From Hymenopellis radicata (taxonomy: Eukaryota > Basidiomycota > Agaricomycetes > Agaricales > Physalacriaceae): 64,000 bases of DNA. Made by a program: the position numbers and the translations under genes. The first letter of the stretch is position 1. The number at the start of each line of letters is the position of its first letter. The stretch covers positions 407,189-471,188 of the forward strand of contig JADNRX010000006.1 in assembly GCA_015501595.1 (NCBI GenBank), given 5' to 3'. Below, piece by piece: positions 46,061 through 56,590 of the stretch. The notes under the pieces were generated by a model that was given only the letters and a program-made list of their open reading frames with translations, searched no databases and was not told the origin of the DNA.

Positions 46061-46279
46061 GGCGGTTGGAAAGAAAGGGTCAGCGCCTCGTTGCTGTTGT
46101 TGGCAGTGTTGTTGGTAAACACGGTACACGATCACGTGAACGAGGTAGGGATAATACAATAAATTAGTAAATTAATTAATTAAATCTGGCTCAAGTGAGG
46201 CGCTTCGAGAATGAAATTTTAGATGGCATGGCGCATAACATAGAACAGCAGTAGTACATGCAGCATGCAGGCTGTAAGT

Positions 46280-46869
46280 TTACTCATCGTCCTCCTCAGC
46301 CTCCTCCTCCTCTTCCTCTTCTTCCTCCTCCTCAGCCTTCTCAGATTCAACAACAGCAGTAGCGATCCGGTCCAAATCCCGTTGGCCATCTTGGCTTATC
46401 CTGCGACCTCCATTTTCAGTCTGCTCCAAGACACCAATCTTCTCCAACGACTGGCAAACCTTGCGCTGGACAGAGGCAGATGATTCGTGGTGGTGTGACG
46501 GGCGGTTTCCACGACGGTTACGGCCACCGTGCAGTTTTGTGAGGGCACCGATGCCGACGTCTTTGCGCAGGTAGATGTGTCGTGCGACGGCAGCTATCAA
46601 CAGACGAATGAGATTTCCTGTTGCTCTACAGTACTGATATGACGCACCAGCACGGACATAGTACCAGTCGGGATCATACGGTGCGAGCTCCTTGTAGGAT
46701 CCAGTCTTGACGAGGTCAACCCATGTTGGCACCTCAAGCTTGCCAGATCGTTTTAAGTGGGATGCATATGCGGCAATGAAGGCCTCAGCGCTACCAAGAA
46801 TCTCGTTTTTAGTTATTTTGCGATATCCACCACACAAGCAACGCACCTAATGTCTCTTACTCCCGGCAT
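46280..46869 (-). CDS. RPS19: 40S ribosomal protein S19 (eS19) with a long acidic tail
   Basis: Small-subunit protein needed for 18S rRNA maturation. The first exon MPGVRDI at 46869 is joined by a 54-60 nt intron to AEAFIAAYASHLKRSGKLEV then PTWVDLVKTG. The second intron splits the codon in YVRAAAVARHIYLRKDVGIG; it is a multiple of three, so the frame reads through it. VCQSLEKIGVLEQTENGGRR and SQDGQRDLDRIATAVVESEK complete the core. The family normally ends soon after, with a few acidic residues. Here about twenty residues of almost pure Glu/Asp follow (46283-46345). Otherwise a standard eS19 of about 160 residues. Confidence 0.96.
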
Positions 46870-47803
46870 GGTGGCGTAATAATCTTGAGGAAATAGCGCA
46901 GGGAACGGCTACGGCGACGACGACGATTGGTTGTGTATACCAAAAGACAAGCCGGAAAAGGCAGTACGGCAATTTCCGTCAACTGTACAGTTGGTGACGC
47001 CATACACTGCTTAGTCACTCTCCCCACGTGGAGTTGCGCCACACTTCTGCCTAGCGACGAGCGGGCTATACACCTCATCGCCACAAGTCCGTGTCCGTAC
47101 AACGACCTTCTGTTGCCATTCAATAACCTTAACGTCCTATCTATCGCTGCAGGTTGCTTCTGCTTCATCGCCATTGTATCTCAGCTGCTGCATGTCTTTG
47201 GTTCTTTGATGCTTTTGTTCGTGAAACCGGGGACCTTGTCAAATGGTCTCCAAAACTCAGCCTTCGGTTCAAGGTCGAACACAAGTTAGCGTTTCTCTTT
47301 ACGCGGATTCGTCTAAACGTTACTTGCGTTCCTGCTGATTGACGCTACATAGCGTTGAGCCCAGGGTTCTCCCGAGAGTGTGCCCTCACCTCATGCTCAT
47401 CCGCATTGTGATCTGCGTCTACAAGCGTACAGCATGTTCAAATGTCTAGCGGCGATGCCGGAGGTACGACTTGTGTGATCTATTCTACCTGGCAACTGTA
47501 GAGAAGCAGACGAGTATATATGGAGCTAGACCTCCTCCATCGCCTCGTTCCTAAAGTCGTGCATGCATCTGAGCGGACTTTTAGGGTTCGCGTATTGGAG
47601 CAGTTGTGGTTCTTTACAGGCGATGATGTACCTACCGTAATTTACTGCATCGCCCTAGTCACCAACGATACCAAACCAATAATTACAATTGATGCCATGC
47701 TGGTGTAATTGTCAAGTAAGTAAGCAAGTGAACAGTTGTCTTGTTATGGAAGTCGCGTGGCGTACTTAAACCGGAACCACCAGGCAAACTGCAGGGCCCA
47801 CTC
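46870..47803. other. Intergenic region between divergent genes
   Basis: Bidirectional upstream region of eS19 (minus) and an F-box gene (plus), about 930 bp. Short frames on the plus strand near 46927-47342 lack family features. No gene recognised. Confidence 0.4.
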
Positions 47804-49177
47804 ATGACTGCCACGACATCGACACGAACCTCCCTTACGACCACGCATGTCTTGTTATCCAGTCCTATCGGCGCCCTACCAGCCGAGTTGCTCATAGAAA
47901 TATTCACTTTTTCTGCAGCAACGAACGCGCTTATTCCTCTCACTTTGCGCGAGGTCTGCACCTTATGGAACGAGGTCGTTACCGCGTCGCCGCATGTGTG
48001 GCAGGTTATCCTGCTCGACGACGGGGCGCGCTCTGTCGCCGCGTCGCAGAAACAGACGGAGCTTTGGATAGAGCGTTCCGCTCCTCTCATGTTTGACATC
48101 CAACTCAATGTATCCACCCCGGATCATCTCCTGCCGCTTCTCTCGCCCTGCCTTCCTCACCTCAGTCGATGGCGCCAGATCGTACTGACCGGTCAGCGCG
48201 AGGAGGAGGTCACTATCAGTGATCTCCAGATGGTATCTCTGGACCACCTCCTCATCTCAGTCGGACCAGAGGACGACGACATGTCCGAATTCATTCCAAA
48301 GTCCACATTCGTCGAGTATTCGCCCCTTTGGCCGGGCGTAATGGCCATGAATGTCTGGCTCGGACAGCTCCCATCATCCCACACCATACCCGGTCTTCGG
48401 TTCACGACTATAAACATCACAGAACAATCATTGGAAATACATCTCCCAGCACAGTCTATCTTAGACTTCCTGTCCGCTTGCCCCCATGCTCGCACGGTGT
48501 CCTTTGCTGGTTTTGTACACACCGACGAGGCTTATGCTCCGTCCGGCACCGTAGTCAATCTCCCCGATCTCACCTCACTCACGCTCAAGACCACCAGTCT
48601 CACCCGTTCCATATTGAGTGCCCTCGACGCACCCAAACTTTCGGAACTTTACCTTTCCCTGCTCAATGTCGACATTGAACTTCCTACCAGTGATGCTTAC
48701 GAGGATGGCGACAGCGATGACGAGGCTCAGGACTTCTCCTTGTCGCCTTCCAGCGACCGCGCGACGGGAATGGGCTTCCGCAAACTGCTTGCACGTTGCA
48801 ACCCGCCCATCCGCGTTTTGGAAATGAACTTTAGCGACATGCGCACCAAGGACTTTAGACACGTCTTCAAGCGGCTCAAGTCGCTCGAGGACTTTGTCAT
48901 TGTCGCGTCAGACATGTCGGATACTGTTATCAACCTATTCCAGGACTGTTTACCGATGCTTCGTAGAATCGAGCTTTACAGTTGCCATCGATTCAATGGC
49001 GAGACAATTATAGATGTCCTGCGGACGCGTCGCTTTGCCCCCTTGGACGAAGTTGTCATTTCGGGATGCGATGGATTCTCGGGAAATCATGCACAGGTCC
49101 TGTTCAAGGAACTGGGGAACAAGTTCAAGGACGATTGGTTAGTGGTTTGCTCGTGTCGAATCACCCGGCTGACCTAA
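47804..49177 (+). CDS. F-box-like/LRR protein
   Basis: Single-exon gene of about 457 residues if started at MTATTSTRTSLTTTHVLL (47804); an in-frame ATG lies 63 bp upstream. The F-box-like motif IGALPAELLIEIFTFSAATN leads to LTLREVCTLWNEVVTASPHV, then W. It is followed by a leucine-rich region with irregular LRR-like strands (LPDLTSLTLKTTSLTRSILS, LRRIELYSCHRFNGETII). This is the common Agaricomycete architecture of an SCF adaptor with a presumed substrate-binding solenoid. Its target cannot be predicted. No frame breaks seen. Confidence 0.85.
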   Translation: MTATTSTRTSLTTTHVLLSSPIGALPAELLIEIFTFSAATNALIPLTLREVCTLWNEVVTASPHVWQVILLDDGARSVAASQKQTELWIERSAPLMFDIQLNVSTPDHLLPLLSPCLPHLSRWRQIVLTGQREEEVTISDLQMVSLDHLLISVGPEDDDMSEFIPKSTFVEYSPLWPGVMAMNVWLGQLPSSHTIPGLRFTTINITEQSLEIHLPAQSILDFLSACPHARTVSFAGFVHTDEAYAPSGTVVNLPDLTSLTLKTTSLTRSILSALDAPKLSELYLSLLNVDIELPTSDAYEDGDSDDEAQDFSLSPSSDRATGMGFRKLLARCNPPIRVLEMNFSDMRTKDFRHVFKRLKSLEDFVIVASDMSDTVINLFQDCLPMLRRIELYSCHRFNGETIIDVLRTRRFAPLDEVVISGCDGFSGNHAQVLFKELGNKFKDDWLVVCSCRITRLT

Positions 49178-49441
49178 TGATCAGATCTATACACTTCTAA
49201 TCTCGCTTCATCTATACCCACGAAGGCTTCTTACTTTACTCTCAATGCAAGTCATTCTTTATTTCTGTCTTTTTGCGTTTGGATATCATTATCAAACTGC
49301 CGCGTAAGGCCGAAAGGTCGAGCCTTTTTACCATCAACCAATCGTGTCGAGGCCTTTACATCACAACGCTGGGTACGCGTTCTGGGCTCTCGGTGCCTTC
49401 ATAAAGGTTGGGCGCTGAGCACATTGATTGTCGTAACCCCC

Positions 49442-50366
49442 ATGGCTGAAGGTCCTTACAAACTATGCGACGTGCCAACCGTCGTTGGCGAACAGGGCGA
49501 CTATGCGGAATCATTCTACTGGGACATGGCAATCACACACAACTGCTACCTGCGCGCACTCAATTCTGTCTGGATCAACGCACCCAAGGTGCACCCGGGT
49601 GATGAACTGTCGTTCGTCGGCTATTGCCTCGTAGTGAGTTGCGCCTCATGTTTGATTCTGATGGTCAACTTTTCTGATGCCTTCACAGTTGACGCAAGCT
49701 GTTCACGAACATCATGACATGGAGGAAGAAGCAGTGTTTCCCGTGTTGCAGGAGAAGCTTGACATGAAGAGTAATATTGATGAACACGCGGCGTTCTTGC
49801 CTGCGATGATGGACTTCAACAACTATTGTAGGAAGGTGCAAGCCGGGATGGAGCCGTATGATGGCACGAAGATGCGTGAGATGCTTCGGGCATTTGGGGA
49901 CGGCCTTGCCCAACATCTCCTCGACGAGGTAAAACTTGCTCTGGGCACCCGTTAACTCGGCGTTCGATTGACGCGTCTCATGTAGATTCCGACCATTACG
50001 CCCGACAAGATGCATCAATTCGACAAGCCGGCGCTGGATGCTCTGATCCAAGGTAATGGGCCCGTCCAAGTACTCTGCGCCGAAGTTTGAAGTTGACGGA
50101 TCGGCTAGACGTGAAGAAACATGTCAAGGCTTCATCACCGCTCACCGTTTTCCCGTTTACTATAACGCATCATGACTACAGTCAAGTGCCTCGTTGGCCT
50201 CCTGCACCGGCGCCCATTATGTGGATGATGCGCAATATGTTTGGTCGATGGAATCAGAGGTACGGTCTCTCGACTTTTTGCCCACATGCTTTTGACATTT
50301 TCTCTGCTTAGCATGTGGAGGTTTTCGCCTTTTGACTTGCAAGGGAACCCACAAACGTATGAGTAG
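49442..50366 (+). CDS. Hemerythrin-like (HHE) domain protein
   Basis: Four-helix-bundle protein with histidine and glutamate ligands for a di-iron or other metal centre. The start MAEGPYKLCDVPTVVGEQGD is followed by FYWDMAITHNCYLRALNSVW (first His), then an intron at 49631-49688. VHEHHDMEEEAVFPVLQEKL (HxxxE), IDEHAAFLPAMMDFNNY and FGDGLAQHLLDE complete the ligand set. A last part has IMWMMRNMFGRWNQR and a short exon ending in PQTYE at 50364-50366. About 240 residues, five exons. Such proteins are widespread in fungi; roles proposed include redox or oxygen handling, with none proven for this group. It lies tandem to, and about 295 bp upstream of, the polo-box gene. Confidence 0.9.
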
Positions 50367-50660
50367 CGATAGCTTCTTTTTTGTAACTACTTTCTATCGA
50401 GAGTTGTATTTTCCGTTTGATTATTGGTTCGGAACGATGGGCGATGTCCGCCTTGAGGCCTCTCGGAAGTTGTTGAATTCTCAATGCCCTGATCGCAAGA
50501 GGCATCCATAGAATGAACGAGCATTCAATCTCGAGATGGTTTCCGCAAATTAATTCTTGACAGGTGCCTGGCACACTTGGCTGTCACGGACGCGTCTCAG
50601 GGTGAGACCCGAAGACGCGTTTGGCACGTGGCCTCTGCATCTTCGTTCCGTGCCACCGCC

Positions 50661-52663
50661 ATGTTTGGATACCCTGTACGTGCCCAGCCCGCCGTGGTCC
50701 ATACTTTGTAGTTTAATTATCTCTAGTCGCATTTACCTCCCAACCGCCCGCAAGAAAGGCCCGTCCTGTCCCAGCTGCATCTGCCCAAAGGCAACAAGCG
50801 CAGACCACTTGCCTCCGGCGACCTTCGCAAGCTCCTGAGCGACGAGATCTCTGCTACCAAGGCACTACCCGATGTCTCACAGCCAGCGAACAGAATTGTC
50901 TCTGATCCCCTTCCGCGACGTCCTTCGACGTTTGCAAAGGAGCTAGGTGCCGTAATTGGGTCCAAACGAGGAGCGTCCTTGGAGCCAAAGCCACTGGTTG
51001 CTTCCTCGTCTTTGGCATTCAGTAATCTGGCTCGTGGAAGGCGTGCCCGGGCGACATCCTCTTCAGACAGTCCACGTCGTGCTTCCGAGAAGAAACTCCT
51101 CATTGCCCGTCCTCGATCACCTCTCGACGCTTCTGACTCAGATCGCGAGCACGACACGACGCCTCAATCTTGCATTAGACTACCTATCGGCACTGTCCGA
51201 CCTACCCCGCTCACGACCTCGTTGCTAAACCCCCGCTCGCACAAGACTGTGCAAGGACACGTTACTGTTTTGCCCTCTCGTTCTCTGCTTGTTGATTTTC
51301 GAGAAGGAGAACGCAGGAGAGGAAACCCTGGCGACCACGTCTTCATAGTCAGCCCCGACGGCCTAAATGTAAGATACATATAGCACCATATTCTCGTCGG
51401 ACTTACGCGATTGAAAGATAAAAGTGTATAGTGCGCCACACTTGAACACGCCTTGCTGCCTAGTAGAGCATGTGTCGGAATATGATATAGCGTCGCTCCC
51501 CACTGCGTACTGGAAGCAATACAACGACGCGATTGAACTGATCGATAGGATCAAGCAAAGAACACCGAAAGTAATTAAACATTTGTATCCGCTGCACACC
51601 GTGTTAATGGAGCCCCTCAGCTAGTCCTACACGAAGACAAAGTGAAATACACGCTCATGGCGAACGAACCTCTTGCCGATGTGGAAATTCTTGCTCTGTC
51701 GACTTTAGGTTCCCATGAACGCGATGACAACTCTGAATGTGTTCGAATGCGCGTCCGGGTATCCCGTCAGCGTCGAATGATAGAAATTGCTCATTACAAG
51801 ACCGATACTCGTGGCAGGGAGTGGAAAAAGAAAACAATCCCGACTTCTTCAGACTTCCGAGTACCTTTTCCCGACCTGGAAGAGCTAGACGAGGACGATC
51901 GTGCAGTTCTCAATCTTCTACCAGGTTTTTTCAGCCTTTGTGATGTGTACGAACGAATGTCTCAAAGCCAGTCCACGCTCGCAACCACCCGACCCGAAAC
52001 GTGCAGTACAACAAACGATACAATCCGACCTCCTCCCGTAACCGAAACATCCAAACTCAATCGGCACTCAAGCTTTGTATCTCAGATTAATCTAGTATCA
52101 TCCTCCGTGACAAACCGTGCAACGACTCCAACTCCAGAAGAAGAAGTTCTTCCTCCCGCTAAGCTCTCCACAACTAACTCCTCTTGTTTGTCCTACCCCT
52201 TGTCTCGCATCATCGGCAAGGAAAACTTGCAATACACTCCAGCTTCGAATTCTCTGTCTACGAGTATTTTAACGAATCGAGCTACTTTCGAAGCAACGCC
52301 AAGCTGGACTCGGAATTCAGACTCGACTACTATTCATACCGCCAATGTCAGTACTCGGTTCATACCGGCCACTGGCTGGTGTATTCGACAGTGTTCCCGT
52401 GTGTCCCAGGGCGGGCGATATAAGATCATGTTTCTTGACGGTGCGGCTCTAGATGTAGATGTCGACGAGGATTGGGTCGAGTTGCGCGATCGGACAGGCG
52501 GTGTCACGAGGCAAGTCCATCAAGTTCCCGACTTGTTCTTTTTTCGTTATTCAGTTCTGCTACTTTTAGGTATTCTGTGCGTGACAAACGCGTGGAAAAG
52601 GCCATCGGAGACCGCATGCGGGCTTTTCGACAGTTTGTTTCGTTGTTCGAAGATGAAGAGTAG
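50661..52663 (+). CDS. Plk4/SAK-like polo-box protein lacking a kinase domain
   Basis: About 600 residues in five exons. The start MFGYP at 50661 joins by a canonical intron (GTACGT..CTCTAG) to SHLPPNRPQERPVLSQLHLP. After about 180 low-complexity, basic/Ser-rich residues comes a region like the Plk4 cryptic polo box. It reads TVLPSRSLLVDFREGERRR, DHVFIVSPDGLN then IKVYSAPHL, SLPTAYWKQYNDAIELIDRI, KQRTPKLVLHEDKVKYTLMA then NEPLADVE. These correspond to the EYWRKYxYAxxFVxLVRSKxPK and KCxLMENSPxxDFE stretches of animal Plk4. After a Thr/Ser-rich linker the C-terminus TGWCIRQCSRVSQGGRYKI, FLDGAALDVDVDEDWVELRD and GVTRYSVRDKRVEKAIGDRM matches polo box 3. No kinase motif lies upstream; the hemerythrin gene ends 295 bp away. 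The last intron (near 52512-52570) starts GCAAGT. Confidence 0.8.
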
Positions 52664-53258
52664 ATTATTGTAGAGCGTCCTTTGTCCACAACAATTGAAC
52701 TGATATCGCGCCATTGAGATTGGACCAAGACATGGAAGTACACCTGTATGTTCCGATTGGCTCCATGTCGCGTCGCCACTAATCTGGTTATCCAGGCCGA
52801 AAATCATATACATAGGTGCGGACGGAACGGGAAATGCAGTGCCAATAGGAATGGCTGTGGTGTTAAATGTATCCCAGGCACTGACTGAATGAGATCACCT
52901 GGATCGGAGCGTGGGAAAAAGAAGGACTTCCTCCGCACCGTCGTAATCTGTTCGTAATGGTACCGACCCCAGAAGGTTAACGCTTATTTAGACAGCTGAT
53001 TGATGCGCTCTGATTGTGCAACCACCTGCCCAGAATTTCCTTGAAATACAGGTCAGTGGCGACGTCGAGGGCTCAACTTGTGTCTGTTTTCGATCATATC
53101 GCAGTGAGTCTGTGATTATTTCGAATCCCGAGCGATCGAATTCATTACTTCCAGATTCGTCTTTGCTGGCGGAGCTGGACATGCAAATATACGTCGTCGA
53201 TCATCTAAAAGTGAATAAACGCGGAGGTGCGCCACGCTATTCTTTCCTATTATTCCCC
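52664..53258. other. Intergenic region / upstream leader
   Basis: About 595 bp between the polo-box gene and the C2H2 factor. The plus-strand frame from 53016 to 53258 is open and in frame with the downstream gene, so the factor could begin earlier (ATG at 53016 or 53182). The sequence there is not clearly coding. Confidence 0.4.
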
Positions 53259-54647
53259 ATGTCCTCACCAAGTAGCCCTCACAGTGCTACTTCCAACTAC
53301 AACGCTCCTTCGCCCTACTCCTCCGCGTCGTCTATTCTAGACGACCACTCTGCCTCCCATCCCACTGTGATGACCTTTTCCGGATCATCCCACTCCCCAA
53401 ACTACTCCTCTCCGAACGATATGGTCTATTCCCATGACGGGGAGTCTACATTCTACCACTCCTACCCATCCACGACCACATCCATGCCCTGGCAGCACAT
53501 TGCTAGTAAACCAAACCAGCAGTTCCCGCGCCAGGATTCCTGGCAGCAGTTCTCGGGCAACGGGTATACAACTTCTCTCTCTAGCGCCCACTCTATGTCT
53601 CAGCCTCATCACAGAGTCGAGCTTGATATGCTCAAGACGGATGGGTTGTCCTTCCATCCATCAGGCAACCCTCCGAATTACAGTCGCAACATTTTCGACT
53701 TGTCCTTTCCTGTGCATCATCAGGCTCCCGTACAAACGCAGCCAAACTATAATGTGCTTGGCGCGTATTATTCGCCGTCCTCACCACAGGCTCAGCTTCA
53801 CGAGCGCTATATCCAACCTTCGGACTTGTCACCCATTGACTCTCCTCTCTCGCAGGACTACCCCGGCACCCCGGACTCCCCCAGTCCGGGTGCGATCCCG
53901 CCATGTGTCGGGGGTAATGGGCCTCGCGACTGCTGCTGGCCGGCAGAGCGTAGAAACATTCAGAAGCGGGAACTCTGAGCGTGACGAAGAAGACGCCTCC
54001 AAGGAGCTGGACGGCGATGATACCTACGCAGATGACTCTTTTGACGATGGTGACTACGACGATGAAGATGATGGGGACTATGTTACTGGACGCCGCAGGC
54101 GCAATACAGGCAAGCGCAACGCGCGTCGCGCCGCGGATCGATATGCGCCGTACCACTACGGCTCTTCCGGCTTTGAGCAAGATGCGCTGGAGCTCAACGG
54201 CCGTGTCCGGTGCCCTGGCTCTGACGAGACCTCGTCCATATCGTCCGCGTCGTCTTCGTCGCAGAGGCGCTCGCGCGCGCCTGCGACCCTCCCAGTTCCC
54301 GTTCCGGTCCCTAATCTCACGAAAAAGTCCCGCGGCGTCACGTCCCCACCGTTGGTCAGGAGCAGAAGCGGAGCGGCGGAGACGCTGCCAAGGCGCGGAT
54401 CCACACCTGCAAGGTCGACGGGTGCGGAAAGTGTTTTGCCCGGGGCGAGCATCTCAAGCGGCACATCCGGAGCATCCACACACACGAGAAACGTCAGTGG
54501 TTCATGTCCTTGCCATTTGTTGCCATGGTTTTGCTCACTTCCTCCCCCACAGCTCACAAGTGCCCATTCCCTGGCTGTGGCAAAGATTTCAGTCGTCACG
54601 ACAACCTTGGTCAACATATGCGGGTTCATAAAGGTTACCGTGGTTGA
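53259..54647 (+). CDS. C2H2 zinc-finger transcription factor
   Basis: The start [20 protein letters not shown] leads into a long Ser/Pro/Tyr-rich disordered region. It is followed by an acidic block ([19 protein letters not shown]) and a basic [17 protein letters not shown]. Two C2H2 fingers close the protein: [20 protein letters not shown] with its second His after RSI, and [20 protein letters not shown] then RVHKG, with an intron between them at about 54494-54551. The stop is at 54645-54647. An intron from 53890 to 53954 joins the first two parts in frame. Between the basic region and the fingers the frame slips near 54334-54335; one more G there would restore it. About 410 residues. Paired fingers at the C-terminus recall stress/development regulators of the Msn2/Seb1 kind. 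Confidence 0.85.
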
Positions 54648-55311
54648 CGCGTTGACGCAATTATTTATATTCTCCTCCTTCGCTCTCCCCCTCCTCCTCC
54701 TCATCCTGGAATACTTATATGGTTTGTTCCTATATAGGCTGTATAATTGTATAGGTTAGTTAGTCGACTGTGCGCGGATTATTTTATTGGTCTTTATTCC
54801 AGCTTGTCACTCGTTTTACCCCATCCTTTCCTTTTGGTGTACTGTCGTCCTAATGTAAAGTAACGCAAATCCAATATTCACACTGCTTCTGCTTGCCAGA
54901 AGTCTCGCATCTTTGTCACCGCTCCAATTCAAGGAGATCTGATGGATGGAGTGGAACAAGAAGACGCAGACGATTTGAATTGCTTAACTCTGCTTCATGA
55001 TAAAGAGAGATCAAGATCACCGTTGGCGCTAGAATACAAGATAGAGATGCTTGCCAGCTATCCGTTTTGCCCCGACGATTTGAATGATGGGGTGATGCGC
55101 CACAGGATGGCTTTCCGCACCATCAAACGCGAAAATTTTAGAATACACGGCTCAAGCATAACGTTTACCATATGATATGGCGGTTGATGCGCCAGAAACA
55201 CGGCTTTCCGCGTCATTACACGCAAATTTTTGAGAATACATGTTTATTCCGCGTCAAACGCAGGCCCAGATACAATCTCCAATACTTCCTGATAACAAAC
55301 TGTCACAACTC
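54648..55311. other. Intergenic region with a diverged direct repeat
   Basis: 660 bp between convergent genes. Two related segments of about 60 bp (about 55089-55146 and 55181-55242) share GATGCGCCA, GGCTTTCCGC and a run of A/T ending GAATACA. They look like two worn copies of one short repeat. No gene seen. Confidence 0.5.
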
Positions 55312-56290
55312 TCAAGCATCCGCTGAGGGTCTAGGTGGTTCAGGTTTTGGAGAAGACTGATGTGGCGCTGGCGCGTCGGGCGGCAGAGCGATGCCCCCTT
55401 CTTCCCTTCCTCTGCCTTCTTCCGAATCAGCATCAAATATACCATCCACATCACCGTGCTCGAGATCCGCAGCTTCCCTTCCGACGAGCCTCCCAACGAG
55501 CCAGCCTCTACCGTAATCTGGGAATCAATTAGAGCACCTGCACGGAGCTTGATCCGCTGTCTTCCATAGTAGACCCATGCAAAGTCGACGTAAAGGGCCG
55601 TCTGGATGATGCCGAATGTGACTGCGATGGGGTCCACCATGCGCTCTGTGAACCAGCGGTAGATCCAGTTGAGGATGTAGAAACCGCGGTAGGAGCCGAG
55701 GGCGAGGAGGTAGTACGAGTCGATGACGGTTGGGACTGTTGTTTGGCGGAGGAGGATGAGTTGAGGGAGGACGCAGACGGATTCGAGGATGATGGAGAAT
55801 GCCCAGAATACCTAGGGGAAGCAAGTTTATACATTTGAAGATTTGAGAATGAAGAAGAGACACACTTCACCGCCGAAGCGACTGAAGATCATGCCCCACC
55901 CAAACGCGAAGCCTATGACAGGCGGGGCAATGATCATGGATCCAGCGACCGAGTACACAGTCATGCCATATGCCTTGTGGCTTTCGCGTGTATATGGGTA
56001 GACTCTGAGCATGATGAAGAGTATGTAGAAGGAGGAAGCGAGGTAGAATATCTTGGCAACGGTGTTGTATAGTGATATCCAGGCCCAGAAGAGGTCGAGA
56101 TATCGCGTGCAGAACACAAGCGCGTACATGCCCTGCGTCAATGCGGATATGCCTGAAACTGGTGAGTCAACAGGAAGCGGATAGAAAGTGGGAACATGCC
56201 TTCAGCGCTCTTGTTGCGGTGGATGGCCCAGATAAGTATACATTTTGAAGAGATGTGGGCGAGGTCACCAGTAAGGCGAAAGATGTTCAT
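55312..56290 (-). CDS. ERD2: ER lumen protein-retaining receptor (KDEL/HDEL receptor)
   Basis: Seven-helix Golgi receptor that returns HDEL/KDEL-bearing proteins to the ER. The start MNIFRLTGDLAHISSKCI at 56290 is typical. It continues GMYALVFCTRYLDLFWAWIS, KIFYLASSFYILFIMLRVYP, then VIGFAFGWGMIF. FWAFSIILESVCVLPQLILL, DSYYLLALGSYRGFYILNWI and FAWVYYGRQRIKLRAGALID are all strongly conserved. The C-terminal cytosolic tail is best read as PDYGRGWLVGRLVGREAADL with an acidic and proline-rich end, stopping at 55312-55314. To reach this frame one more base is needed in the AA at 55523-55524. Otherwise the receptor would have an unlike tail. Four or five exons; about 290 residues, longer than yeast Erd2 because of the fungal tail. 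Confidence 0.95.
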
Positions 56291-56590
56291 GAGAGTACGA
56301 GGCTATGCAGCAAGGGTAACGTGTGATGATCTGAATGGTATCCACGCTGTTATTTATGGCGCTTATAGTACGTGTACCAAGCGCCGACACGTATTCGGCT
56401 TGATTTCAAGTTTGAATCGACAGGCTGAGCTGGCCAAGGGACAAGTCGACACTCGGATGTCGGGCCGGAAGAGTGAATAATTTTCGTTACTGTTTTGGGA
56501 AATCAGTAGCTTGCCTCTTGTCATCCACGACGCGTCTCAAGGTGCTTGTGTTCGTGCTTTGACTGTTACCTTTCTGACGCGATTTGTAGG

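Noticed and set aside
45340..46122. 260-codon minus-strand frame beside MPS1
   Set aside because: It is an alternative frame of the Ser/Pro-rich MPS1 first exon; the Mps1 frame has the proper start and joins to the kinase exons.
50430..50620. Possible remnant of a kinase C-lobe upstream of the polo-box gene (a PDRKRHP-like stretch)
   Set aside because: Only a few residues resemble kinase subdomain XI, stops interrupt, and there is no catalytic motif. It is too weak to claim, though it should be checked when testing the kinase-loss idea.
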